Notes: generated by a model not told the origin, from the sequence alone. A stretch of DNA of 64,000 nt from Luteolibacter flavescens (GCF_025950085.1 NZ_JAPDDS010000001.1:372001-436000), one strand, 5' to 3'. Counted from the first letter of the stretch, positions 1 to 8,447 are shown. Numbers and translations are program-made.

Positions 1-367
1 CGAGTGCCAGCGATGCCTCGCCTTCTTCGAGTGCTGCTGTGGCTGCATCCAGAGCGGCCTTGAAGGGTGCGGGATCGATGCGGAAAAGCGCGGTGCCCGC
101 TTTCACTTCCTGCCCTTCTTCATACGTCCGCTCCATGACGATGCCGGGCACCCGGGCGCGGATCTCCGCTTGCCGGTAGGCTTCCAGTCGGCCAGGCTGG
201 CTGGACTTCACGGTCACGCTCTGCGGCGTGATGGTCTTCACTGTCACCGGCATGGTCTGCGGCGCGGCCTCAGCGGCGGGCGCTTGCTCATCCTTCTTCC
301 GGCAACTTGCCAAAGGCAGCCCGAGGGCGACGACGAGCGTGGTGAACAATAGCGGGTTCGAATTCAT
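1..367 (-). CDS. RND efflux periplasmic adaptor subunit (HlyD/AcrA family), N-terminal part
   Basis: This is the first 122 codons of a membrane-fusion protein that would link an inner-membrane RND pump to an outer-membrane channel. The gene runs off the left edge. The protein begins with a short hydrophobic signal and a lipobox (LASC, Cys22), so it should be a lipoprotein. It continues with the adaptor hallmark of a first beta strand (MPVTVKTITPQ), then GRLEAYRQAEIRARVPGIV and the lipoyl-like turn EGQEVKAGTALFRIDP, and then enters the alpha-helical hairpin. The start is the ATG whose first base is 367. It is divergent from a TetR regulator over palindromic sites, the usual layout for a drug or solvent efflux operon. 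The substrate cannot be read from this fragment. Confidence 0.88.
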   Translation of the reverse strand, partial: MNSNPLLFTTLVVALGLPLASCRKKDEQAPAAEAAPQTMPVTVKTITPQSVTVKSSQPGRLEAYRQAEIRARVPGIVMERTYEEGQEVKAGTALFRIDPAPFKAALDAATAALEEGEASLAL

Positions 368-370
368 CGG

Positions 371-424
371 TCAGGCGGACAGGGTTCGGGTGACGGGGCT
401 TCTCGTAAGAGCGGCGAATTTCAT
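371..424 (-). other. Possible 17-codon upstream ORF before the efflux adaptor
   Basis: On the minus strand an ATG at 424 opens a 17-codon frame (MKFAALTRSPVTRTLSA) that ends in TGA at 371, only 3 bases before the ATG of the adaptor gene. It could be a coupled leader peptide, or chance. No convincing Shine-Dalgarno sequence precedes it. The composition (Arg, Thr, Ser) does not match any leader I know. Confidence 0.2.
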
Positions 425-436
425 CGTCAAATAATA

Positions 437-465
437 ATTCGTTTGCGAATGATTAAATTCGAATT
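437..465. promoter_or_regulatory. Tandem palindromic operators between tetR and efflux genes
   Basis: Two inverted repeats share the ATTCG half-site. The first is ATTCG-TTTG-CGAAT at 437-450. The second is the perfect palindrome AATTCGAATT at 456-465. They lie in a short AT-rich spacer between the divergent adaptor and tetR genes, where a TetR-family repressor normally binds to control both promoters. The assignment rests on position and symmetry only. Confidence 0.6.
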
Positions 466-498
466 AGGATCGCTGCGCTCACTCGCAACCACTTGCCG

Positions 499-1188
499 AT
501 GGCCCGTAAGACCAAAGAAGACACGCAGAAGACGATCACCGCCATCCTCGACGCCGCGGAGCAGGTCTTCTGCATTCATGGGGTGGCAAAGGCGACCATC
601 GCGCAGATCGCCGATGCCGCGGGCGTGTCGAAGGGCGCGGTGTACGGTCACTTCGACGACAAGATCGAGGTCTGCATCGCCGTCTGCGAGCGTGGTGTCG
701 CGGACCTGCGGCTCGCGATGTCATCGCCGGTGCCGGGCAAGCCGCTGGAGTCACTCTACCGATGGGGGATGGAGCACATGCGCCTCTTCAACGACTCGAA
801 GTCCTACCGGAATGTCGGCGAGATCCTGTGGATGAAGTGCGAGCGCAGTCCGGAATTCGAACGCATTCACCGCATCCGTGAGATCTGGGAGGAGAAGGCT
901 TTCCGCTTCGTGGAGAAGTGCATCCGCCGCGCCATCGCAACCGGCGACCTGCCGCCCGGCACGGATCCCGAGTTGAGCAATCTCTACCTCCACTCCGTGC
1001 TCGATGGTCTCATGGCGACCTGCTACTATACGGATCGTATTTCGCCGGACAAGATCATGGAGCACACCGGCAGGATGCTGAGGATGGGACTGCTCTCCAT
1101 CTCGCGGCTCATGTGGGACGAAGTGAATATCCCCGAGGATCGATTTTTCCAGACCCTCCGCCGCGGGAACGTCGCGCTGAAGAAATAG
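499..1188 (+). CDS. TetR/AcrR family transcriptional regulator
   Basis: This is a 229-residue DNA-binding repressor of the AcrR type. Residues about 10-60 form the TetR_N domain, with the helix-turn-helix in IAQIADAAGVSKGAVYGHF. The remaining ~165 residues are the all-helical ligand-binding and dimerisation domain (TetR_C-like, with the MKCERSPEF segment typical of AcrR relatives). I chose the ATG at 499; an in-frame TTG two codons earlier (493) is possible. It lies head to head with an RND adaptor gene, so it very likely represses that efflux operon and itself through the palindromes at 437-465. The inducer is unknown. Confidence 0.9.
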   Translation: MARKTKEDTQKTITAILDAAEQVFCIHGVAKATIAQIADAAGVSKGAVYGHFDDKIEVCIAVCERGVADLRLAMSSPVPGKPLESLYRWGMEHMRLFNDSKSYRNVGEILWMKCERSPEFERIHRIREIWEEKAFRFVEKCIRRAIATGDLPPGTDPELSNLYLHSVLDGLMATCYYTDRISPDKIMEHTGRMLRMGLLSISRLMWDEVNIPEDRFFQTLRRGNVALKK

Positions 1189-1227
1189 ACGCCTCGACGG
1201 CACGCGAGTGTGGAAGCTTGCTTTCAG

Positions 1228-2019
1228 TCAGCCACCGCGCTGGACGGACATGAAGAAAGGCTCCATTTCCACCCACTCCTCGAATTCATCCAGCGGGATG
1301 CGAACACGGCCTCGCAAGGGATCGATGTAATGGATCTCCTCATCCGTGATCTCGAGCACGGCGATGAAGTGGCCTGCCATCTTGGTGCCTGTGCCGAGGA
1401 TGCCTGGCAGGTGCTCTCTTGAAGGCAGTCCGTCCGGAGCGAGGAATTTCACGTGGTAGCCTCGTTCCCGCAGCGCGCGGGCGAGGTGCCATGCTTCCGT
1501 GCTGCTCTGGGAACTCCACGCTTCGCGGGCGAGATCTTTTTCGGTGGCTCCTGTATCGCCGAGGAAGCGCAGGATGTTCGCAGCGCTCGCGGGGCCACAG
1601 GTGACCCCTGAACTCTGATAACAGACATCGCCATCCCAGCGCTCGTGCAGTCCTGCGAGATCGATGGGATGGACGATCGGCTTGAGGAAAGGAATGGCCA
1701 GCAAACACATGCCGCCGCTGGTCGGCAGCAGCTTGAGAAGCCCGGGCAGAACATTGCGCCAAGCCCCGGCAGCAGCACCGAAGAATGCGAGAAATCCCTC
1801 ACCGAATGGCAGCGACCGGAGCTGATAGAGCAGGGGCGGCTCCGGCAGAATGTGGAGATAGTAGAATGCAAACCACGCGCCCGGCAGGCAGAGCATGGTC
1901 AGGAGCAACGCCACGGCCGTCTGGACGGTGCGGCGACGGTCCACCGTCAATTTCCAGGCCGCCACGTGCAGCGCCACGAAGAGCAGGATCACCAAACAGA
2001 GGGTGACCGCCGCGCTCAT
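1228..2019 (-). CDS. Membrane-anchored C39-like cysteine peptidase
   Basis: This 263-residue protein has about three or four hydrophobic segments in its first 115 residues (roughly 2-22, 33-55, 88-112) and a C-terminal papain-fold domain. Candidate catalytic residues are Cys141 in [14 protein letters not shown], His217 in [10 protein letters not shown] and Asp233 in YIDPLRG. This is the Cys-His-Asp pattern of the C39 family, known for trimming double-glycine leaders in bacteriocin exporters. No ABC transporter domain or export cluster is nearby, so the substrate is unknown. Its ATG overlaps the thiG stop (ATGA), so it is probably co-translated with thiG. Confidence 0.75.
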   Translation of the reverse strand: MSAAVTLCLVILLFVALHVAAWKLTVDRRRTVQTAVALLLTMLCLPGAWFAFYYLHILPEPPLLYQLRSLPFGEGFLAFFGAAAGAWRNVLPGLLKLLPTSGGMCLLAIPFLKPIVHPIDLAGLHERWDGDVCYQSSGVTCGPASAANILRFLGDTGATEKDLAREAWSSQSSTEAWHLARALRERGYHVKFLAPDGLPSREHLPGILGTGTKMAGHFIAVLEITDEEIHYIDPLRGRVRIPLDEFEEWVEMEPFFMSVQRGG

Positions 2020-2801
2020 GCGTTGTTCAGGAAGCCTGTCAGCGGGCTGGTGGCAGAGGCCGCATCGTTGCGCTCGGGCAGGCCGAGCTCATAGGCCTCG
2101 CGACCGGCCTCGACGGCCTTCTTGAAAGCGATTGCCATGCGGACAGGGTCCGACGCGACGGCGATGGCAGTATTGATGAGCACGGCGTCGGCACCCAGTT
2201 CCATTGCCTCGGCAGCGTGGCTGGGTGCCCCGAGACCGGCATCCACGACCACAGGCACGGTCGCCTGCTCGACGATGATGCGGATCTGATCGCGGGTGGC
2301 CACGCCCTTGTTCGATCCGATGGGTGCGCCCAGCGGCATCACGGTGGCTGTGCCCGCTTCCTGCAGGCGCTTCGCCAGCACCGGGTCGGCATTGATGTAA
2401 GGCAGCACGGTGAAGCCCTCTTTCACGAGGATCTCGGCGGCCCTCAGAGTCTCGATGGGGTCCGGAAGGAGGTAGGTCGGGTCGGGGTGGATCTCCAGCT
2501 TCACCCACTTCGGCAGGCCCGCGGCGGCGGCGAGACGGGCCAGGCGCACGGCCTCCTCTGCGTTCATCGCGCCGCTGGTATTTGGCAGTAGCAGGTATTT
2601 TTCCGCGTCGATGTATTCCAGGATATTCGCATACGGGTCGGCCTTGCCGGTGAGGTCGGCGCGGCGCAGCGCCACGGTCACGATCTGCGTGCCGGATGCT
2701 TCCAATGCGTCGCGCATCGATTCATTCGAAGAAAATTTTCCGGTACCCGTGAAGAGGCGGGAGGAAAACTCGCGACCGGCAATGACAAGCGGCTGGGACA
2801 T
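2016..2801 (-). CDS. thiG: Thiazole synthase ThiG
   Basis: ThiG forms the thiazole phosphate half of thiamine from 1-deoxyxylulose 5-phosphate, dehydroglycine and sulfur carried on ThiS. The 261-residue TIM barrel is full length. It starts with the typical [19 protein letters not shown], carries the Schiff-base lysine in [10 protein letters not shown] (about Lys101) and contains [27 protein letters not shown] use the ATG at 2801; 11 further in-frame codons upstream look like non-coding leader. No thiS, thiH/O, thiC or TPP riboswitch is seen within the window, so the rest of the pathway is elsewhere. The downstream gene overlaps by four bases. Confidence 0.95.
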   Translation of the reverse strand: MSQPLVIAGREFSSRLFTGTGKFSSNESMRDALEASGTQIVTVALRRADLTGKADPYANILEYIDAEKYLLLPNTSGAMNAEEAVRLARLAAAAGLPKWVKLEIHPDPTYLLPDPIETLRAAEILVKEGFTVLPYINADPVLAKRLQEAGTATVMPLGAPIGSNKGVATRDQIRIIVEQATVPVVVDAGLGAPSHAAEAMELGADAVLINTAIAVASDPVRMAIAFKKAVEAGREAYELGLPERNDAASATSPLTGFLNNA

Positions 2802-2861
2802 CGGCGGCGGACTGTAGGAGGGCGGCCCCGGCATGCAAGCCCCGTGGGATGCCGCCCTGTG

Positions 2862-3602
2862 TCACGCGGGCACCGCGATCCGGCGGCCCTCCATCCCATG
2901 CCACTCGTGCGGGATGTCGCGCATGATGAGGGCGTGGTCGAAGACGGCGCTCCCAGCCGGGAAGAGCGCGGGATCGTCGAAGTAGGAAGACTTCACGGTG
3001 GAGACGGCCAGCGGGCGGACCTTCCAATCGTGAGTCTCCAGACGAATGGCATCAAGGCGGCAGCAATCCTTGGTGGAGGAATAGCCGACGCTGCCATTTT
3101 CAAAAAATGCCGACGATTCCTCCAGCGAACGAAAGCAGGATGAGACGGGAAAATCTTCGGTCTCCGTAGCGCTCAGCGAAAGTGTCATGCCGCCATCGCG
3201 GGCGCGGCTCTTGATCTCGATCATCCCGCCGTCATCGCAGACGATGAAGTCCGCGAGATGATGCTCGCCTGGGAAAACCCGGCCGCCCGCAAGGTGATTC
3301 GCCAGCGAACTGGTGTCGCGCCTGGGGATATAGACGCCTTCACGAGTCGTGCCATCTTCCTCATCCCACAGCACGGCGATGCGATACGCCACATTCTCAC
3401 TGGTGATGCCAGCCCATGCCGGGAGTATCTTCGGACGTATGTCTTCCAGACGGATCAGGCAGATGCCCGCGATGGAATGTCCATCATGCAGCTTCGGGCG
3501 AAAGCCCTCCGGCAGCAGGGGCGCTACCACCCCGGGATCGACCCGGTAGTTGACCAGCAGTCGGCGACGGATCAGACCGGTGATTGAGGGCAGGGGCGGC
3601 AT
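2862..3602 (-). CDS. DUF2071 domain-containing protein
   Basis: This 246-residue protein has the DUF2071/YqjF layout: LLVNYRVDPGVVAPLLPEGFRPKLHDGHSIAGICLIRLEDIRP near the start, ENVAYRIAVLW in the middle, and an acetoacetate-decarboxylase-like beta-rich core. The family has no established biochemical role. The reading frame is open for another 110 codons upstream, but there it runs antisense over the mdh coding region, so the ATG at 3602 (MPPLPSITGL) is the sensible start. It lies beyond the mdh terminator hairpin, so it probably has its own promoter or depends on read-through. Confidence 0.75.
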   Translation of the reverse strand: MPPLPSITGLIRRRLLVNYRVDPGVVAPLLPEGFRPKLHDGHSIAGICLIRLEDIRPKILPAWAGITSENVAYRIAVLWDEEDGTTREGVYIPRRDTSSLANHLAGGRVFPGEHHLADFIVCDDGGMIEIKSRARDGGMTLSLSATETEDFPVSSCFRSLEESSAFFENGSVGYSSTKDCCRLDAIRLETHDWKVRPLAVSTVKSSYFDDPALFPAGSAVFDHALIMRDIPHEWHGMEGRRIAVPA

Positions 3603-3619
3603 GCATCTCCAGATAAACA

Positions 3620-3647
3620 AAAAGCCGTGGGAAATCCCACGGCTTTT
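3620..3647 (-). terminator. Intrinsic terminator downstream of mdh
   Basis: A perfect 12-bp stem AAAAGCCGTGGG / CCCACGGCTTTT surrounds an AAAT loop, and on the minus strand it is followed by more T residues. It begins 25 bases after the mdh stop codon, which fits a Rho-independent terminator. Confidence 0.9.
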
Positions 3648-3672
3648 GTATGAATTTTTTGTGATTCCGGAG

Positions 3673-4665
3673 TTAGGCAGGGATGAGGTCTTTGACCGCC
3701 TCGCGTTCCTCAAGCAGCTCGTTGATCGTGGCGTCGATCTTGCCTTGGCTGAACTCACTGACCGGCACGCCGTCGACAACCTCCCAGGTGCCATTCGAGA
3801 TCGTGCGGATCGGCATCGAGGCCATGATCCCCTTGGCAATGCCGTAGTGGCTGCCGTCCGAGTAAACCGCCACGCTATGCCAGTCGCCGGCCGGGGTCGG
3901 GTTGACCAAGCTGACCACGGTGTCGATCGCGGCATTTGCGGCGGAAGCGGCGGAGGATGCGCCGCGTGCGGCGATGATGGCGGCTCCGCGTTGCTGCACG
4001 GTCTTGATGAAGTCGCCCTTTAGCCATTCCTCGTCGGAGATCACGTCGGTCACGGCCTTGCCCGCGATCTTCGCATTGGTGAAATCGGGATACTGGGTAG
4101 CAGAGTGATTGCCCCAGATGCAGAGATTCGAGACCTCTGAATGATGCACGCCGGCCTTCTGGGCAAGTTGACTCTTCGCGCGATTCTCATCGAGGCGGGT
4201 CATCGCGAAGAAGCGGTCCTTCGGAACGCCATCGGCATTCGCGGCGCAGATCAGGGCGTTGGTGTTGCAAGGGTTTCCGACGACCAGCGTGCGGACATCA
4301 GCGGCGGCATTGCGGGCGATCGCCTGGCCTTGGCCGGTGAAGATCTTGCCATTGATGCCGAGCAGGTCGCCACGCTCCATACCGGCCTTGCGCGGCACGG
4401 AGCCGACGAGCAGGGCCCAGTTCGTGCCGCGGAATCCCTCGTCGAGATCCGAAGTCGGCACCACCTCGCGCAGCAGCGGGAAGGCGCAGTCATCCAGCTC
4501 CATCACCACGCCCTTGAGCGCGGCCATGCCCGGCTCGATTTCGATGAGCCGTAGGTTCACGGGCTGGTCGGGTCCGAAAAGGGCGCCGGATGCGATGCGG
4601 AAGAGCAGGGCATAGCCAATCTGGCCTGCCGCGCCGGTCACGGATACGGTGATAGGGGTATTCAT
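3673..4665 (-). CDS. mdh: NAD-dependent malate dehydrogenase
   Basis: This 330-residue enzyme interconverts malate and oxaloacetate in the TCA cycle. It belongs to the cytosolic/chloroplast-type branch, not the LDH-like branch. The Rossmann loop is [16 protein letters not shown] (residues 10-25), the substrate region is [14 protein letters not shown], and the proton-relay His is in [12 protein letters not shown]. The ATG at 4665 gives the normal family length; the open frame continues upstream without conserved sequence. It stands alone between its terminator and the divergent ftsB-like gene. Confidence 0.95.
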   Translation of the reverse strand: MNTPITVSVTGAAGQIGYALLFRIASGALFGPDQPVNLRLIEIEPGMAALKGVVMELDDCAFPLLREVVPTSDLDEGFRGTNWALLVGSVPRKAGMERGDLLGINGKIFTGQGQAIARNAAADVRTLVVGNPCNTNALICAANADGVPKDRFFAMTRLDENRAKSQLAQKAGVHHSEVSNLCIWGNHSATQYPDFTNAKIAGKAVTDVISDEEWLKGDFIKTVQQRGAAIIAARGASSAASAANAAIDTVVSLVNPTPAGDWHSVAVYSDGSHYGIAKGIMASMPIRTISNGTWEVVDGVPVSEFSQGKIDATINELLEEREAVKDLIPA

Positions 4666-4806
4666 GGATTTGAGCGGACGTTGACAGGGAACTAAGCGGG
4701 CTGATCCCGATGGGTCAACGACCATCGGCCTTGGTAGCGTCAGCGATGACACCCCCGATAAAATCGAGGATTCGTCCGATTTTCCTCTAGGCTGGATGCT
4801 TCGGGA

Positions 4807-5178
4807 ATGCTAACCATCTGCCAGCCAATGGCTGCACGGCGGAAAACTGTAACGGGAGCGAAATTGAAGCGTCTGGAAGCCCAGACGCGCATGATTTCCA
4901 CGGCGAATCGTATCATCTTCGCGGTGATGGGTTTGATCCTCGGCCTGGCAGTGGTGGCGACCGCACTGCCGCAGCAGCGGAGGCTGAAGAATCTCGAATA
5001 CAAGCTCGCCCGGACGCTGGAAGCAGAGGAACGGGTGCTGGCCGAAAAGGAGTATCACGAGATCGAATATCGTGCCCTGAAGGACGATCCGGAGTTTCTG
5101 GAACTGAAGGCCACCGACCGCCTGAACCTTCATCAGGATGGCGGGAAGGTGTATCGCTTCAAGCGCCTGCCGGACTGA
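4807..5178 (+). CDS. FtsB/DivIC-like septum formation initiator
   Basis: This small bitopic protein has up to 123 residues. It has a basic N-terminus ([14 protein letters not shown]), one transmembrane helix at about residues 37-54 ([17 protein letters not shown]), and then a charged coiled coil ([51 protein letters not shown]) typical of FtsB/DivIC divisome proteins. The segment [16 protein letters not shown] resembles the family's conserved end of the coil. The start could be the ATG at 4807 or the one at 4828. The next gene is hpt, as in the divIC-(tilS)-hpt neighbourhood of Gram-positives. Confidence 0.75.
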   Translation: MLTICQPMAARRKTVTGAKLKRLEAQTRMISTANRIIFAVMGLILGLAVVATALPQQRRLKNLEYKLARTLEAEERVLAEKEYHEIEYRALKDDPEFLELKATDRLNLHQDGGKVYRFKRLPD

Positions 5179-5221
5179 TCGCCCTTGATCCACCGTGCCG
5201 CCTTCGCGGATGGTCCCGGCC

Positions 5222-5755
5222 ATGGAGAACGATATCGAGCGCGTGCTGGTGGATGAGGATGTGATCCTCAAGCGGCTCGACGTGATGGCGCTGGAGATCC
5301 GCAAGGACTTCCCCGGTGAAGTGCTCGTGGTCGTGGTGCTCCTGAAAGGTGCCCTTGTTTTCGCCGCGGACCTCCTGCGACGGGTCCCCCGCATGCTGGA
5401 GATGGAGTGCATCAATGTGGCCAGCTACCACGGCGGCACCGAGAGCAGCGGCGTGGTCAGCTTCCTGGATCACAAGCTGCCGGATGTGAAGGGACGCAAG
5501 GTGCTGGTGCTCGATGACATCCTCGACACCGGCCGCACACTGAAAGCCGTGGTGGACCGCCTCTATGTGGAAGGCGCCTCCGTCGTGAAAACTGGCGTGC
5601 TTTTGTCGAAAGACAAGCCACACGCGGAAAACATCTCGGCAGATTATGTAGGCTTCCTGATCGGGGATGAATTCGTCGTCGGCTACGGGCTCGATTATCA
5701 AGGGAGATACCGCAATCTGCCCTATGTAGGAGTGCTGAAGGCAGAAGCACAGTAA
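5222..5755 (+). CDS. hpt: Hypoxanthine phosphoribosyltransferase
   Basis: This enzyme salvages hypoxanthine (and probably guanine) to IMP/GMP using PRPP. The 177-residue protein has the type I PRTase PRPP-binding loop VLVLDDILDTGRTL at about residues 94-107, the PPi loop LLKGALVF near 40-47, and the C-terminal hood FLIGDEFVVGYGLDYQGRYRNLPYVGVL that is diagnostic for HPRT. The ATG at 5222 (MENDIERVL) is preferred over an in-frame start nine codons upstream. It follows the ftsB-like gene by 43 bases and is probably co-transcribed. Confidence 0.95.
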   Translation: MENDIERVLVDEDVILKRLDVMALEIRKDFPGEVLVVVVLLKGALVFAADLLRRVPRMLEMECINVASYHGGTESSGVVSFLDHKLPDVKGRKVLVLDDILDTGRTLKAVVDRLYVEGASVVKTGVLLSKDKPHAENISADYVGFLIGDEFVVGYGLDYQGRYRNLPYVGVLKAEAQ

Positions 5756-5833
5756 GCGGGAATTCTTTGCCTGAAGGCTGTCGTCGGCGTTGCCGAAGGA
5801 GGCACGGGATGGCTGCGTTTCATTAAAGGCCCC

Positions 5834-5974
5834 GCTGGGAGCGCGGTGCCACTGGCCCGCTTGGATAGAAGGCGCACCGGTCCGACTTTTTGCTGCGCTC
5901 TGCCATGCGGAGAGTCGCGTTCGATTCGTTCCTTCGCCGATCTATCCAAGCCGGCTGAAGCCAGCGCTCCCGGC
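5834..5974. repeat. Interspersed palindromic repeat (CTGGGAGCGC family), two-arm copy
   Basis: The left arm at 5834-5869 starts GCTGGGAGCGCGGTGCC and ends GCTTGGATAGA. The right arm at 5941-5974 is its approximate inverse, starting TCTATCCAAGC and ending AGCGCTCCCGGC. Between them lie about 70 bases of non-coding sequence. Related arms occur at 54241-54277, 59947-60025 and 61547-61561. It fills the 240-base gap between hpt and the propeller-protein gene, in which I see no gene. Confidence 0.7.
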
Positions 5975-5995
5975 TCCGCCGATCCATGGAAAAAC

Positions 5996-7354
5996 TCACT
6001 CCCTTGCTTCGGCTAGCTTCGGGTCATCGAGGTCCAGGCGGTAGAGCATCTGATTGTAGTTGTAGCGCGGGGTCGGCTGGGCGTGGTTTGCGAATTCCGC
6101 GGTGTAGGTCCCTTCGAAGACGATGAAGCCCGCGTCATCCGGAGTGAGCTCCGGATGGATGCGGGGGTTGTAGAAAGTATAGTTGTCGTGCGTCAGGATC
6201 TTAACGGCCTTGCCCCACGGGCCCATGGGCGATTCCGCCTCGGCATACCAGATTTCGCCAAAGGCGGAGGGCTTGCCAAAGGTCTGCGTGAAGACGGAGA
6301 TCCAGCGCTTGCGTGAGGCATTCCACGCGACCGATCCGCGATGCGGCTTCACCTCCGAGCCATCCTCGGCCGAGCGCGGGGCAGGGGGCTCGGCGATCTT
6401 TTCCCATCGCTCTCGATTCCCCCAATCACCGAGGTTCGCCGGGCATCGCATGGTGGGAAAGGGATCTCCGAAAAGCACCCACTCCTTGCCGAGGTCATCC
6501 TTCCAGACAAAGGGATGCCCGCGCGGGATGACGCCTTTTTCCCCGTCGCCCTCTTTCCACAGGATGGTGTGGCGCACGAAGCTGTTCTTCGTGGCATCCC
6601 ATTTGCACAGGCCGATCTCGTATTCGTCGAGGTGACCCTTGATCTTCGAGTAGGTCGCCACGAGGTGCCTGCTGCCATCGGCGTCGGGCAGCTCGATCAT
6701 CCCGGAGAGCCATGTGGGGCCTTCGCCGGGCATCGGCGCGACGCCTCTCGGCTTGTCCTTCTCATCGCGGAAGAGTTCGTAGGGGATCGCGAGCGGCGGC
6801 TTGAAATCCGCGACGGGCTGCCCGGATGTGAGCGCTGCGGTTGATTGGAAGACCCCCAGCGGATAGCCGGGCAGGGTGGTGTCGCCCCATAGCCAAAATA
6901 GCTTCCCGCCTTGCCGCGCCAGCAGCACCGAGTCGCAGCCATACACGCCGGACTCGGGAAGCCGCTCTTTGCCGCCAAGTTTCAATTCTTCCGCAAATAG
7001 TCCCGCGCCGGTCAACCGTCCGAGGCGCTTGGCGACATTCCGGCGCTCCACCTCGACTCGGATGGTTTCACCCGCCTTCGGAGTGACGCGGACACCCTCA
7101 TAGCCAAAGCCATCCTTTTTCACCCCGTAGCCGTGGCCCTTCACATGAAACCACACTTCGCGGCCGAGCAGGTCGGGGTCATCCAGCGCGATCAGCCCGG
7201 CATTGTCGCTGACGTAGCGGGCTTCGTGCGTGGTCCGCAGTTCCACGAGCGGGACAGGCCAGCCGTTCTCCTTGTCCACGATTTCCACGCGGCAGGGATC
7301 GGCGGCAAAAACGACTCCGCCGGATAGGAGGGCGAGCAGGGTGAAGGGCTTCAT
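5996..7354 (-). CDS. Secreted beta-propeller-like protein of unknown function (DUF4185-like)
   Basis: This 452-residue protein begins with a signal peptide (MKPFTLLALLSGGVVFA-ADP). Residues ~20-110 look like a small beta-sandwich (GWPVPLVELRTTHEARYVSDNAGLIAL). The rest reads like a five-bladed propeller of the GH43/DUF4185 type, with repeated W/F-G-D-P motifs such as LFWLWGDTTLPGYPLG, TWLSGMIELPD, WVLFGDPFPT and WISVFTQTFG. No catalytic acid triad can be assigned with confidence. It follows the FGE-like lipoprotein gene by 10 bases on the same strand, so the two are probably one transcript. Carbohydrate binding or hydrolysis is a guess. Confidence 0.55.
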   Translation of the reverse strand: MKPFTLLALLSGGVVFAADPCRVEIVDKENGWPVPLVELRTTHEARYVSDNAGLIALDDPDLLGREVWFHVKGHGYGVKKDGFGYEGVRVTPKAGETIRVEVERRNVAKRLGRLTGAGLFAEELKLGGKERLPESGVYGCDSVLLARQGGKLFWLWGDTTLPGYPLGVFQSTAALTSGQPVADFKPPLAIPYELFRDEKDKPRGVAPMPGEGPTWLSGMIELPDADGSRHLVATYSKIKGHLDEYEIGLCKWDATKNSFVRHTILWKEGDGEKGVIPRGHPFVWKDDLGKEWVLFGDPFPTMRCPANLGDWGNRERWEKIAEPPAPRSAEDGSEVKPHRGSVAWNASRKRWISVFTQTFGKPSAFGEIWYAEAESPMGPWGKAVKILTHDNYTFYNPRIHPELTPDDAGFIVFEGTYTAEFANHAQPTPRYNYNQMLYRLDLDDPKLAEARE

Positions 7355-7364
7355 GGCCCTCCCG

Positions 7365-8447
7365 TTACTTCGCCACGTCGAGATCCCTTACACACCGAAA
7401 GCCCGCATGATTCGTCGGAGACTCGATGTCCTGGGAATGCCGGGCCGCAGGGCGATAGCGCATGCAGTAGCTAACGTGGCAGAGGAAGGAGCCGCCCTTG
7501 ATGACACGACGAATCTTGCCATCGCCCTTCACGCCGTTGTCGTGCACCCAGGTCGCGGGACCCTGTGGATTGTCCGGATCGCAGTCGGTATAATAGGCGG
7601 GGTCGTAGAGATCGCTGCAAAACTCCCACACGTTGCCCGCCATGTCATACAGTCCGTAGGCGTTCGCGGGGAAGGACCTCACCGGGGCGCTGGCCGTGAA
7701 GCCGTCGTCGCCGCTGTTCTTGTTGGGAAACTCGCCCTGCCAGGTATTCGCCATCCACCGGTCGCCGGGCTTCAGCTCGTCACCCCAGGTGTAAATCTTT
7801 CCCTCCATTCCGCCACGCGCGGCGAATTCCCACTCCGCTTCGGTGGGCATGCGCTTGTTCGCCCACTTCGCATAGGCAGCGGCGTCGTCGAAGTTCACGC
7901 AGACCACGGGGTGATTCTCCTTGCCCACGATGCTGCTGCCTTCGCCGGTCGGGTGCTGCCAGTTTGCCTTCGGGTCCCAGCGCCACCACTCGATCGAGCG
8001 GCCTGGCAGGTTCGGATTGCCCTCGATGTGGGCGTCCTCGCGGAAGACGATCGCGCCATTGGTGAATTTCCCCTCCGGCAGGCTGGAGCGGTCTCCCTCG
8101 GGGAAATCCTCCGCTTTCACCTCGCGCTCGGCGAAGGTGACGTAGTTCGTCGCCTTCACGAATTCCGCGAACTGGGCATTCGTCACCTCGGTCTCGTCGA
8201 TCCAGAAGCCCTTGACCGTCGTCTTGTGCGCTGGGCCTTCCTCGGGGAAGCTCTTCGTGCCATAGGGCGTTTCAAATGACCCGTCGTGCCCCATCATGAA
8301 AGTTCCGCCGGAAAGCCGGACCATCCCATCTTTCTTTTCCAACCCCGGGACTTCCACCGTGACCCCGGGAGAAGAGGATGAGGTGGACGCTGCCGTCTCC
8401 TTCTTGCAGGACGGCAGCAGGGCGAGCAGCAGGAGCAATCGCTTCAT
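7365..8447 (-). CDS. Lipoprotein formylglycine-generating enzyme (SUMF1/FGE family)
   Basis: FGE oxidises a Cys in sulfatases to formylglycine. This 360-residue protein has a lipoprotein signal (MKRLLLLLALLPSC, Cys14) followed by a Ser/Thr-rich linker and a full SUMF1 domain: GGTFMMG, FWIDETEVTNAQFAEFV, RLPTEAEWE-type MPTEAEWEFAARGG, and YDMAGNVWEF. Many SUMF1 proteins lack catalytic residues. Here both copper-site cysteines are present, at about Cys323 and Cys328 in GGSFLCHVSYCMRYRPAAR, followed by NHAGFRC, so it may be a true FGE. No sulfatase gene is in the window. I chose the ATG at 8447 because it gives the clean signal peptide. Confidence 0.85.
   Translation of the reverse strand: MKRLLLLLALLPSCKKETAASTSSSSPGVTVEVPGLEKKDGMVRLSGGTFMMGHDGSFETPYGTKSFPEEGPAHKTTVKGFWIDETEVTNAQFAEFVKATNYVTFAEREVKAEDFPEGDRSSLPEGKFTNGAIVFREDAHIEGNPNLPGRSIEWWRWDPKANWQHPTGEGSSIVGKENHPVVCVNFDDAAAYAKWANKRMPTEAEWEFAARGGMEGKIYTWGDELKPGDRWMANTWQGEFPNKNSGDDGFTASAPVRSFPANAYGLYDMAGNVWEFCSDLYDPAYYTDCDPDNPQGPATWVHDNGVKGDGKIRRVIKGGSFLCHVSYCMRYRPAARHSQDIESPTNHAGFRCVRDLDVAK

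Noticed and set aside
2802..2861. TPP riboswitch upstream of thiG
   Set aside because: Only 60 bases separate thiG from the preceding gene, and no CTGAGA or ACCTGATC-like core is present.
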